Positions 11,452 to 18,761 of a stretch of DNA of 46,244 bases are shown one piece after another. The DNA is taken from the NCBI RefSeq assembly GCF_002614725.1, contig NZ_MRZN01000019.1, positions 1-46,244 of the forward strand. The letters run 5' to 3'. This DNA comes from Staphylococcus edaphicus (GTDB lineage: Bacteria > Bacillota > Bacilli > Staphylococcales > Staphylococcaceae). The notes under the pieces were generated by a model that was not told where the DNA came from, ran no database searches, and was given only the letters and a program-made list of their open reading frames with translations. The first letter of the stretch is position 1. Each line of letters opens with the position of its first letter. The position numbers and the translations under genes are program-made.

Positions 11452-11792
11452 GAGGCTGGAGACAAGTGATTCGTCCCAACCTCTATAGACCCACTTCTCA
11501 ATTTATTGAGTTAGTGGGTCTTATGCATGAGCCAAAGCTCAAGTATTCCTTAAAACCACTTCTCAATTTATTGAGTTAGTGGGTCTTATGCATGAGCCAA
11601 AGCTCAAGTATTCCTTAAAACCACTTCTCAATTTATTGCGTTAGTGGGTCTTATGCATGAGCCAAAGCTCAAGTATTCCTTAAAACCACTTCTCAATTTA
11701 TTGAGTTAGTGGGTCTTTATCAACTCTAGTCATCCTTTGTGGGGCGAGACGGCGAAATTTATTTAATAAATTTACATTTCTGTCACATTCCC
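11452..11792. repeat. Composite STAR/SIRU-like element with 65-bp tandem hairpin units
   Basis: Three parts. First, a left end-hairpin GAGGCTGGA...CCAACCTC (11452-11483). Second, a tandem array with exact 65-base period, units starting at 11491, 11556, 11621 and 11686, the last cut after ~32 bases. Third, a right end-hairpin (about 11740-11792) with CGAAATTTAT...ATAAATTT and TTTCTGTCACATTCCC. Each unit encodes two hairpins: CCACTTCTCAA / TTGAGTTAGTGG and TGAGC-CAAA-GCTCA. Unit 3 has a single loop-side change (TTGCG for TTGAG). The right end resembles the CGACGAAAT...TTTCTGTCCCAC boundary I recall from S. aureus STAR/SIRU repeats. It starts 22 bases past the thiW stop. Confidence 0.85.
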
Positions 11793-11813
11793 ATTTTCAA
11801 TTAACCTCATAAG

Positions 11814-12302
11814 CTATAAATATTTTTTCAAAATACCTTTTCTTTTCAAAATCATTAAAATAACATAACTAATAATGGCACCAATCACACTTGAAACGAT
11901 AAAAGCTGTCATAAGTGGTTTGATAGCTAGATTTGAAAATCCTAAGATCCATGCTAACGGTATGCACATTAAACTTCCAATAATACCAGTACCTATGACT
12001 TCTCCTACTGCAGCCATAAATACGTGTTTACGATAATAATAAAAGCCACTTGCGAGCAGGACGCCTATCATACTCCCTGGAAAGGCAAAGAAGCTGCCAG
12101 TACCAAAAGTCATACGAATTAAAGACGAAATAAATGCTTGGGCTAGTCCAAACCAAGGACCAACAATTACTGCACAAAGTACATTTATTAAATGTTGAAC
12201 TGGCGCTGCTTTTATAGGGCCTAATGGAATTACAATAATGCTACTTAACACAACATTTATTGCTATAAAAATTGCTGTTAACGTTAACTTTTTTGTCTTC
12301 AT
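11814..12302 (-). CDS. thiW: ThiW-type ECF transporter S component (thiazole uptake)
   Basis: Small integral membrane protein with about five hydrophobic helices, matching the ThiW family of energy-coupling-factor substrate-binding subunits, predicted to import the hydroxyethylthiazole moiety of thiamine. Recognisable segments: IPLGPIKAAPVQHLIN, GPWFGLAQAFISSLIR and FAFPGSMIGVLLA. Two ATGs are possible. I choose the one at 12300-12302 because GGAAAGG lies ~11 bases before it, whereas it would be only 1-2 bases before the upstream ATG; 162 residues result. No ATPase or EcfT partner is encoded nearby, so it must share a module. No TPP riboswitch is visible in the short space upstream. Confidence 0.82.
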   Translation of the reverse strand: MKTKKLTLTAIFIAINVVLSSIIVIPLGPIKAAPVQHLINVLCAVIVGPWFGLAQAFISSLIRMTFGTGSFFAFPGSMIGVLLASGFYYYRKHVFMAAVGEVIGTGIIGSLMCIPLAWILGFSNLAIKPLMTAFIVSSVIGAIISYVILMILKRKGILKKYL

Positions 12303-12341
12303 AGTGCTCATTTCCTTTCCATTAAGTACAATTACAATGGC

Positions 12342-12701
12342 TTAATCTTTTTCATCTTGATGTTGATTTAAACGATCAGACATCGTACGAATCATCATTT
12401 GCAATAAATCGTTTGCTTCGGCTTGTGTTTCTCTGAACTCTTCAACTATTGGTAACACATTGATATCATCTTCAATATGCTGTATTTTATCTTCTGAAGC
12501 TTTTAGCGCTTGTGCCTTGCCGTAATTTTGTAGATTAACTGATTGCTTTTGATTACGTTTCAATTCTTTCATGCGTTGTTCTAAATTTTTATTTTGATGA
12601 ATTTGTGACTCCACATTATGATATTCTTTCACAGTATCTAACGTTTTAATTCGTTCACTTATGCGCTCAGCTTCAGCTAAGATATCATCTTTTTCATACA
12701 T
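12342..12701 (-). CDS. ymcA: YlbF/YmcA family protein (RicA-like)
   Basis: A 119-residue, highly charged, mostly helical protein of the YlbF/YmcA family. In Bacillus YmcA (RicA) acts with YlbF and YaaT in a complex needed for mRNA maturation by RNase Y. The core LxNYgKaqaLKasEdKI and the P-V-E-F helix segment (VLPIVEEFRETQAEANDLLQ) fit. Its position directly after miaB is conserved in Bacillales. The start overlaps the miaB stop by one base (TAATG), indicating translational coupling. There are no cysteines, so any Fe-S cofactor of the complex would have to be held by partners. Confidence 0.88.
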   Translation of the reverse strand: MYEKDDILAEAERISERIKTLDTVKEYHNVESQIHQNKNLEQRMKELKRNQKQSVNLQNYGKAQALKASEDKIQHIEDDINVLPIVEEFRETQAEANDLLQMMIRTMSDRLNQHQDEKD

Positions 12702-14242
12702 TATAATGTCACCATCGCTTGTTCACTTTCACGTAAAAATGTACCATTCAATGAAAATTGTTTTGCCTCATCCACTTGTACATCAACAATTTTACCAATC
12801 ATCTCTTTAGGTGCTTTGAAGTTTACCAGTTTGTTTTTAGATGTATAACCTGCCAACACCGTATCATCTTTTTTACTTGTACCTTCACATAATACTTGAA
12901 CTATATGCCCTTCATACTGATTCATAGCCTGCTCTGAATAATAAGCTACTTTTTTATTTAATTGTTGTAATCTATCTTTTTTTACATCTATTGGTACATT
13001 ATCTTTCATTTTAGCAGCAGGTGTACCATCTCTTTGAGAATATATATAGGTATAGGCATGTTCAAATTCCACTTCATCATAAAGAGATAATGTCTCTTCA
13101 AATTGTTCGTCCGTTTCATTTGGATAACCTACAATGATATCAGTCGTAAGTGCTACATTTGGAATTTGTGTCTTAATACGATCAACTAGGTCTAAATAGC
13201 TTTCACGAGTGTATTTACGTCCCATAATTTTAAGTACAGCATTATTTCCTGATTGAACTGGTAAGTGGACGTGAGGCACAATATTACCTCCGTTAGCAAT
13301 AACTTCAATCATTCTATCTGTAAAGTCCCATGGATGACTTGTTGTAAATCTAACTCTAGGTATATCAATGCGTGTTATATCCTCTAGTAAATCACCTAAA
13401 CCATAATCTAAACCATCTATGTCTTTACCATACGAATTTACATTTTGACCTAATAGTGTTACTTCTTGGTAACCTTGACGCGCTAAATCTCTAACCTCTT
13501 CAATAATATCTTCTGGTCGTCTACTTCTTTCTTTTCCTCTTGTAAATGGAACAATACAATATGTGCAGAATTTATCACAACCATACATAATATTTACCCA
13601 TGCTTTGATATGACCTTCTCTAACTTTCGGAAGGTTCTCAATTACATCGCCTTCTTTAGACCATACTTCTACAACCATTGCTTTAGAAAGATATGCTTCT
13701 TCAAGTATTTCTGGTAAACGATGAATATTGTGCGTTCCAAAAATCATATCGACATTTTGATAAGATTTTAAAATTTTATTCACAACAGATTCTTCTTGGG
13801 ACATACATCCACAGACACCAATGACTGTCTCGGGTTTTTCTTTTTTTAAATGCTTTAAGTTCCCAATTTCACTAAATACTTTATTCTCGGCATTTTCACG
13901 TATTGCACATGTGTTAATCAAAATTACATCAGCCTGATTTATATCTTCTGTTGCTGTATAACCTAAGGCACCTAAAATACCTGCCATTACCTCAGTATCA
14001 TGCGCATTCATTTGACAACCGTATGTTTTAATTAAGAAAGTCCTACCTTGTCCCATATTGCGATATTTTTCATCTATTTGAAAATCACGATTATAATTAA
14101 TTTCTTCTTTACCACGTTTACGTGCTTCTTTTAAGCTTGGGGGTTGATACACATGTTCAAAATACTTGCTATAGTCTTTTTCTTTTTTATCTCGTTCCGC
14201 TAAAATATCTATAGAAGTATCTTTTCTTTGTTCTTCATTCAC
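12701..14242 (-). CDS. miaB: tRNA-2-methylthio-N6-dimethylallyladenosine synthase MiaB
   Basis: Radical-SAM methylthiotransferase that converts i6A37 to ms2i6A37 in tRNAs reading UNN codons. The N-terminal MTTase domain starts with [13 protein letters not shown] and contributes its three cysteines, including GVCGCMS. The radical-SAM cluster motif CDKFCTYC follows at roughly residues 218-225. A C-terminal TRAM domain (about 445-510) is present. 513 residues, with the ~65-residue N-terminal extension usual for Firmicutes. First gene of a miaB-ymcA-thiW unit, with 293 non-coding bases before it. Confidence 0.96.
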   Translation of the reverse strand: MNEEQRKDTSIDILAERDKKEKDYSKYFEHVYQPPSLKEARKRGKEEINYNRDFQIDEKYRNMGQGRTFLIKTYGCQMNAHDTEVMAGILGALGYTATEDINQADVILINTCAIRENAENKVFSEIGNLKHLKKEKPETVIGVCGCMSQEESVVNKILKSYQNVDMIFGTHNIHRLPEILEEAYLSKAMVVEVWSKEGDVIENLPKVREGHIKAWVNIMYGCDKFCTYCIVPFTRGKERSRRPEDIIEEVRDLARQGYQEVTLLGQNVNSYGKDIDGLDYGLGDLLEDITRIDIPRVRFTTSHPWDFTDRMIEVIANGGNIVPHVHLPVQSGNNAVLKIMGRKYTRESYLDLVDRIKTQIPNVALTTDIIVGYPNETDEQFEETLSLYDEVEFEHAYTYIYSQRDGTPAAKMKDNVPIDVKKDRLQQLNKKVAYYSEQAMNQYEGHIVQVLCEGTSKKDDTVLAGYTSKNKLVNFKAPKEMIGKIVDVQVDEAKQFSLNGTFLRESEQAMVTL

Positions 14243-14457
14243 TCTACAAAACCCTTTCTATATTATAAAAACTAAGAAGAAGTATTTTAAAGATTGCTTA
14301 ATATTAGGCTAACAACCCTATTGTTCTAAGTTCTACAAATTTATCCGTAATCATTATTTCATTATATTAAATTTAGCTACAAAGTGCAAAGCGTCATATG
14401 TATATATAGCAATCACTAAAACAAAACCTATTTTATTATAATAAATACACACTAACT

Positions 14458-14499
14458 TCTACAAAAAGCCATCCATACCTCGTTGGTAATGGATGGCTC
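14458..14499 (-). terminator. Terminator of the thiamine-binding-protein unit
   Basis: AGCCATCCAT-ACC (from 14467) pairs perfectly with GGT-ATGGATGGCT (to 14498, one bulged A), and on the minus strand it is followed by TTTTTG. Strong factor-independent terminator 37 bases past the stop of the gene at 14536. Between it and miaB (14243-14457) I see only AT-rich sequence that must hold the miaB promoter. Confidence 0.8.
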
Positions 14500-14535
14500 A
14501 AGCCAAGTTAAATTAATATAATAAAGTTGATAAAC

Positions 14536-14832
14536 TTAATGTTCATCATATTTACCAGTTAATGTTTCAATCGAAATACCTTCTGGCACATGATAAAACT
14601 TAACTTGACTTATTGTACTGGGTATCTCTAACTCAACCATACGTTCGTTTAATTTTTGAATCAATATCAAGCACTCGTTCATTTCACCCTGGACAGTTGT
14701 TTCTAATGGACCAACTCTGTAAGTTAATCCTGAATCATCAATGATTTTAATCGCTTCATCTACGTATGGAATGACATCTTCTCCATTGGCCGTTTTAGGA
14801 ATAATTTGAATACTCATTAAAGTATCATTCAT
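14536..14832 (-). CDS. MTH1187/YkoF-like thiamine-binding protein (DUF77)
   Basis: A 98-residue cytoplasmic protein of the MTH1187 family (DUF77/Thiamine_BP), small ferredoxin-like-fold proteins related to B. subtilis YkoF and YqgV that bind thiamine or its pyrimidine. Diagnostic segments: MSIQIIPKT at the N-terminus, the GLTYRVGPLETTVQGE strand-turn, and the C-terminal strand. It is preceded by AAGGGG ten bases from the ATG and by a perfect AT-rich hairpin. It sits between a flavoprotein gene and miaB. thiW lies 2.2 kb further along, so two thiamine-related genes flank miaB-ymcA. Binding is inferred from family only. Confidence 0.82.
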   Translation of the reverse strand: MNDTLMSIQIIPKTANGEDVIPYVDEAIKIIDDSGLTYRVGPLETTVQGEMNECLILIQKLNERMVELEIPSTISQVKFYHVPEGISIETLTGKYDEH

Positions 14833-14855
14833 GTAATTACAACCCCTTAATTATT

Positions 14856-14889
14856 TAACTTATTATTAGTTTATCAAATAATAAGTTAA
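14856..14889. repeat. Perfect 13-bp AT-rich hairpin
   Basis: TTAACTTATTATT (14856-14868) and AATAATAAGTTAA (14877-14889) with an 8-base loop. It lies between the flavoprotein stop and the Shine-Dalgarno of the thiamine-binding-protein gene. No T-run follows on the minus strand, so an operator or mRNA-processing/stability hairpin is as likely as a terminator. Confidence 0.45.
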
Positions 14890-14919
14890 AGTCATAGTTT
14901 TATGGAATTAATCATAATA

Positions 14920-15831
14920 TTATATCTCCCACAAATCAAAATCTTCTTCAATCTGTTTCATCATCATCACTTTGGCAACGACACCACCATTAGCAGCTGA
15001 GTCTAATAATTGACTACCAAAATTATCCTTAGTTTCACCAGCTACATATAAGCCTTCGACAGATGTTGCACCGTACAAGTCCGTTTCAAATTTACCATTT
15101 TCATCTCGAGAAATATTTAATTGATTTAAAAAATCAAATTGTGTATCCCAATGCATCCTAGCAAATGCGCCTTCCACCGAAATAGTTTGTTCATTATTTA
15201 ATTCAATAGCGCTTAACTGTCCGTTTTTTCCTATGAATCGTGCAATAGTAGCTGTGTAAACATCAATACCTTTATTGTCTAGCAACACTTTGTCTTTCTT
15301 TGAAATATCTTCTTCACCATTAGTAAATACAACTAAATCTTTTGAAAAATTACTTAACAGTTTAACCATGTGGGTCATCATTTCACCAGAGAAAATCACT
15401 GCAAGCCTTTTATTATGCATTTCATAACCATCACACCATGGACAATAAAAGATGGATTGTCCATAAAACTCATTAAAACCAGTAATATTGGGAGCTTGTT
15501 CTCTTAATCCGGTAGCAACTAATACTTGTCTTGCCTGAAATGTCTGGAATTGTGTTTTAATTTTAAACACTTTACCTACCTTTTCTATTAGTTCTACATA
15601 TTCTTTCAAGTATGTAACATCTTTATATTTCAGAGCATCTGCTTTAGCTTTTCTTTTGAATTCTGTAGGCTTTACACCATCTTGCGTTAAATAACCATGA
15701 GACATTTGCGTAACTCTATTGCGTGGTTTATCTTCATCAATAATGAGCGTTCTTTTCATACCTCTTCCGAAATTTAGTGCAGCATTTAAGCCAGCTGGGC
15801 CTCCACCAATAATGATCACATCATAATACAT
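14920..15831 (-). CDS. Thioredoxin-reductase-like FAD oxidoreductase with atypical NADPH region
   Basis: Flavoprotein of thioredoxin-reductase fold. FAD motif GGGPAGLNAA starts at residue ~9. The redox-active pair is Cys130-Pro-Trp-Cys133 (FYCPWCDGYE), and the C-terminal FAD motif is GLYVAGET...QLLDSAANG. In true TrxR the second nucleotide-binding fold has GGGxSA and HRR; here the corresponding stretch reads IFSGEMMTHM and FTNGEED, so NADPH use is doubtful. The start is the ATG at 15829-15831 behind AAGGAG (303 residues); an upstream GTG lies before that RBS. It follows an Rrf2 gene by 66 bases, with a shared 13-bp motif upstream of both. The electron donor and target are unknown. Confidence 0.85.
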   Translation of the reverse strand: MYYDVIIIGGGPAGLNAALNFGRGMKRTLIIDEDKPRNRVTQMSHGYLTQDGVKPTEFKRKAKADALKYKDVTYLKEYVELIEKVGKVFKIKTQFQTFQARQVLVATGLREQAPNITGFNEFYGQSIFYCPWCDGYEMHNKRLAVIFSGEMMTHMVKLLSNFSKDLVVFTNGEEDISKKDKVLLDNKGIDVYTATIARFIGKNGQLSAIELNNEQTISVEGAFARMHWDTQFDFLNQLNISRDENGKFETDLYGATSVEGLYVAGETKDNFGSQLLDSAANGGVVAKVMMMKQIEEDFDLWEI

Positions 15832-15867
15832 ATTGTTCCACTCCTTCACACCTTTTAAAGACTCTTA

Positions 15868-15880
15868 ATATCTATAATTA
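15868..15880. promoter_or_regulatory. 13-bp motif shared with the rrf2 upstream region
   Basis: On the minus strand TAATTATAGATAT occurs in the gap between the Rrf2 stop and the flavoprotein RBS, about 37 bases before the ATG. The identical 13-mer in the same gene-relative orientation lies just before the rrf2 RBS at 16303-16315. Candidate Rrf2 operator. AT-rich, so chance occurrence is possible. Confidence 0.35.
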
Positions 15881-15897
15881 TGTTAAAATATAAGAAC

Positions 15898-16287
15898 TTA
15901 GCTACCAGCCAAGTCCTTTAATGTTTTATCTTCTAAATGCGTAATTAAATTATGCTCAGCCTCGTCCATAATTTGTTTAATTGGGCATACTTGTGCGTGA
16001 TTAAAACTGTCTTCTAATAAGCTTTGTTTACCATCAATGGTAATAATCACTTCATATATCGAAACATCTTGCCATCCATGCTTTAATTGATAGCCACCTT
16101 TAGCACCGCTACTAGCCGATATGATGCCTACTTTCACAAGACGTGTTAAAATTTTAGATAAATATGTCGTTGAGACTTTTAATGCAAGTGCTAAATCTTG
16201 TACTGGAATTCTACTTGATGCACCATCATTTTTAATCATATACAATAGCGCATGTAATGCATAATCTGTCGCTTTAGAACATTTCAT
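15898..16287 (-). CDS. Rrf2-family transcriptional regulator
   Basis: A 129-residue winged-helix repressor-type protein. The family start MKCSKATDYALHALLYM, the recognition helix region STTYLSKILTRLVKVGII and the wing GAKGGYQL are all present. It lacks the three-cysteine Fe-S cluster set of IscR/NsrR; only Cys3 and Cys101 (in QVCPIKQIM) remain. That resembles thiol- or oxidant-sensing Rrf2 proteins such as staphylococcal HypR, which uses two cysteines. Directly upstream of the flavoprotein gene in the same direction, so it probably controls itself and that gene in response to oxidants or electrophiles. Inducer unknown. Confidence 0.9.
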   Translation of the reverse strand: MKCSKATDYALHALLYMIKNDGASSRIPVQDLALALKVSTTYLSKILTRLVKVGIISASSGAKGGYQLKHGWQDVSIYEVIITIDGKQSLLEDSFNHAQVCPIKQIMDEAEHNLITHLEDKTLKDLAGS

Positions 16288-16302
16288 ATATTATCAACTT
16301 CC

Positions 16303-16315
16303 TAATTATAGATAT
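16303..16315. promoter_or_regulatory. Putative Rrf2 operator upstream of rrf2
   Basis: TAATTATAGATAT on the minus strand, identical to the motif at 15868-15880, located immediately before the AGGAAG Shine-Dalgarno of the Rrf2 gene. Bound repressor here would also cover the start of the transcript. Role inferred only from duplication and position. Confidence 0.35.
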
Positions 16316-16362
16316 CATAAGTCTACAATAACTTAATTAATGATGGTTTGCAAGAACTGTGA

Positions 16363-16983
16363 CTAATTATCTTGTATGGCATTCACAATTGCAGTGCTAA
16401 AATCATCCATAAATTGACTCCAATTTTGTTTATCTTCTCGACTTTTTTTATTATACTTTTGATTGATAAAACACATTTTTCTTAATTCAGGCGTTAACTC
16501 TAACTGTACACCTTCACCTGTTTTACAACAATTGATGATATTATCATCATGCGCACCTGAAATATGACTTGGTGCTTGTTCAACTCTGATATCCAATTCC
16601 TCAAATTGTTTAGTCATTGTATTTATAAGTTTTCGATCTTTGCCACCGATATAAACAATATTACCATCACCGCCACACCCATGAATTGCTACAGCATGCG
16701 TTTTATTTTTTATCATTTTCATCAGTGTTGACTGATCATAATTTCGAGAGGTCACATGTAATGCTTCGTTCTCTTTCGATTTAGTTCCTTTAAATGAAAA
16801 ATAATCATATTCTCCTTTTTGTGCGGTTAAATCAGCGATTTCAGTCGTTCCAGGTTCAATACCTCCACCATGAATTGCAGTAATAATAACTTGACTATTT
16901 ACATCACGTGTTTCAATTTCCCAGTCCTTATTTTCAATTGTTGATGCTTCCAATTCTGTCATCGATTTATACTTATCAGACAT
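16363..16983 (-). CDS. Poly-gamma-glutamate hydrolase-like protein (YjqB/PghP family), copy 1
   Basis: 206 residues of the zinc-dependent PF05908 family, whose studied member is the phage poly-gamma-glutamate hydrolase PghP; B. subtilis YjqB is a relative. Carboxypeptidase-like zinc and active-site signatures: ITAIHGGGIEPGTTEIA, HVTSRNYD, AIHGCGGDG, SHISGAHDDNIIN and GVQLELTPELR. The start is the ATG at 16981-16983 behind AAGGAG; an in-frame ATG 15 codons upstream has no RBS. No signal peptide, so the enzyme acts inside the cell or is released by lysis. Homologous along its whole length to the next gene (about 40% by eye). Substrate inferred from family. Confidence 0.83.
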   Translation of the reverse strand: MSDKYKSMTELEASTIENKDWEIETRDVNSQVIITAIHGGGIEPGTTEIADLTAQKGEYDYFSFKGTKSKENEALHVTSRNYDQSTLMKMIKNKTHAVAIHGCGGDGNIVYIGGKDRKLINTMTKQFEELDIRVEQAPSHISGAHDDNIINCCKTGEGVQLELTPELRKMCFINQKYNKKSREDKQNWSQFMDDFSTAIVNAIQDN

Positions 16984-17123
16984 GTAAAAACTCCTTCCAA
17001 AGTTTCTATGTCTTCTATTCCCTATCACCTATTCTATTAACTTAAGATTTTGTAAAGTTTAATTTAACATTTGCAATAACCAAGCATATTGAATTCATTT
17101 TTTTTCAAAGGTCTCTCTTCTGT

Positions 17124-17732
17124 TTAACGCTCTGTTGATAGCTGACGAAAATGAATTATGAACTGTGACCAATTTTCTCTATTTTCTCTATCCTTTAAAT
17201 TATATTTATTATTTTTAAAGTACTTTTTTCTTAATGCGACGGTTAATTCTAGTTGAACACCAGCTTTTTTTAGGCACCCGTTGACAAAATTATCCATATG
17301 CATTCCTGATATATGCGAGGGGGCAGGTTTAACTATAATATTTATTTTTTCTAATTCCTTTGTTATTTCAGATGCTAATTCAAAGTCTCTGCCACCAATA
17401 TAAACTTCTGATACATCCCCCATACACCCATGTATAGACACAATACTTTGATGACTTGAAACCATCTGCGTAAGTTTTGGTTCATCAAAATGTCTTGATG
17501 TAACATGTAATTCATTATTTTTATTATTTCTAATACCTTTAAAAGTATAAAAACTGTGTTCACCCTGTTCACTAATTAACCGTGCTATTTCTGTTGTTCC
17601 TCGTTCAATCGCGCCGCCATGTATCGCAGTTATGAGTGTCGATGAATTACAATTCATTGTTTGAATTTCCCAATCTCTATGTTCTGTAGTCTCAGTAATC
17701 AACTCAGTCATCGATTTAAATTTATCTACCAC
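17124..17732 (-). CDS. Poly-gamma-glutamate hydrolase-like protein (YjqB/PghP family), copy 2
   Basis: Paralogue of the gene 141 bases downstream, same PF05908 signatures: ITAIHGGAIERGTTEIA, HVTSRHFD, SIHGCMGD, SHISGMHMDNFVN and GVQLELTVALR. I choose the GTG at 17730-17732, seven bases after GGAGGG; this aligns MVDKFKSMTEL with MSDKYKSMTEL of copy 1 and gives 202 residues. Two upstream ATGs precede the RBS. A promoter TTGCTT-17-TACTAT is visible from about 17792, just after the porB terminator, so this gene starts a new unit. In copy 2 the catalytic-region HGCGGDG of copy 1 reads HGCMGDV, a possible functional difference. Confidence 0.82.
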   Translation of the reverse strand: MVDKFKSMTELITETTEHRDWEIQTMNCNSSTLITAIHGGAIERGTTEIARLISEQGEHSFYTFKGIRNNKNNELHVTSRHFDEPKLTQMVSSHQSIVSIHGCMGDVSEVYIGGRDFELASEITKELEKINIIVKPAPSHISGMHMDNFVNGCLKKAGVQLELTVALRKKYFKNNKYNLKDRENRENWSQFIIHFRQLSTER

Positions 17733-17794
17733 AACTATTCCCTCCATCATTTGATAAACCTATGAAAGTTTATAGTAAATTCTCAACTATATTA

Positions 17795-17870
17795 AAGCAA
17801 AAAACTGTTACATTATCCATACGATTGTTAATAACATACATAACTTTATCGTCAATAATGTAACAGTTAA
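17795..17870 (-). terminator. Terminator of porA-porB
   Basis: AACTGTTACATTAT (17803-17816) pairs perfectly over 14 bases with 17855-17868, and on the minus strand the stem is followed by TTTTTTG. The 38-base loop is unusually long. Located 25 bases past the porB stop. Confidence 0.75.
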
Positions 17871-17894
17871 GTTTATAATTTAGTAAAATTTGAA

Positions 17895-18761
17895 TTATAC
17901 AAATTGTTTTGTTAACGCTTCAAATTGCGCTTCGTCTATATGAATGTCTTGTTTGGCTAAAGGCGTACCGTTCATTTCATCAATTTGTGATTCATAGGAA
18001 GGTGTTTCCGTATCTTGATAAACGATGCCCTTAATTAGAGAGTTATATTCTAATACTTTTTGAGTTGCTTTTTGTTTATCTTGAATATCAAAATCTTCAA
18101 TATCATCGATACTTGTTAAATTTTCTTTTAACCAGTCATAAGTATTTACTTTATTGTAAGTTACACATGGAGAGAACACATTAACAAACGAAAAGCCATC
18201 ATGATTGATTGCATCTTCAATCATTTTTGTTAACCCTTTAATATCACTTGAAAATCCTTGTGCCACAAATGTTGCCCCTGATGATAACGCAAGTTCCAAT
18301 GGCGCAACATTTTGTTCGATGTTTCCTTTTGGCGTGGATTTTGTAACAAAACCTTGCGCGGAAGATGGTGATGTTTGTCCTTTAGTCAATCCATATATCT
18401 GATTATCCATAACAATATATGTCATATTCATATTTCTACGTAGCGCATGGATTGTGTGCCCCATACCGATGGCATAACCATCACCATCACCACCTGAAGC
18501 AATTACAGTTAAATCTTTATTAGCCATCTTAACACCTTGCGCAAGTGGCAATGAACGTCCATGAATGCCATGTACACCGTATGAATTAACATAACCTGAT
18601 AATCGTCCGGAACAGCCAATTCCTGTAATAATAGCTACTTCTTCAGGTTCTAAACCAACGTTGGCCGCTGCTTTTTGTATGGCTGCTTGTACAGAAAAAT
18701 CACCACACCCTGGACACCAATTGGGTTTTACATTATTTCTAAAATCTTTAAATGTTGCCAT
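17895..18761 (-). CDS. porB: 2-oxoacid:ferredoxin oxidoreductase, beta subunit
   Basis: TPP-binding subunit of a two-subunit 2-oxoacid:acceptor oxidoreductase (pyruvate or 2-oxoglutarate) that makes acyl-CoA, CO2 and reduced ferredoxin. NWCPGCGDFSVQ begins near residue 14, the TPP/Mg motif is GGDGDGYAIGMGH, and SPCVTYN follows; the conserved cysteines C16, C19 and the C of PCVTYN could ligate the Fe-S cluster. 288 residues. Zero-gap junction with porA: the porA TAA is followed directly by ATG, so translation is coupled. Named KorB in some annotations. No ferredoxin gene lies beside it. Confidence 0.9.
   Translation of the reverse strand: MATFKDFRNNVKPNWCPGCGDFSVQAAIQKAAANVGLEPEEVAIITGIGCSGRLSGYVNSYGVHGIHGRSLPLAQGVKMANKDLTVIASGGDGDGYAIGMGHTIHALRRNMNMTYIVMDNQIYGLTKGQTSPSSAQGFVTKSTPKGNIEQNVAPLELALSSGATFVAQGFSSDIKGLTKMIEDAINHDGFSFVNVFSPCVTYNKVNTYDWLKENLTSIDDIEDFDIQDKQKATQKVLEYNSLIKGIVYQDTETPSYESQIDEMNGTPLAKQDIHIDEAQFEALTKQFV

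Noticed and set aside
11491..11717. CRISPR array interpretation of the 65-bp repeats
   Set aside because: The units are contiguous with no unique spacers, and each unit repeats entirely. No cas genes are nearby.
12342..12701. Loss-of-function claim for YmcA because it has no cysteines
   Set aside because: I am not certain which subunit of the Ric complex provides the Fe-S ligands, so absence of cysteines does not show loss of function.
17375..17572. Alternative minus-strand frame inside the second PGA-hydrolase-like gene
   Set aside because: Overlaps a frame with strong family motifs and has no RBS; a shadow.
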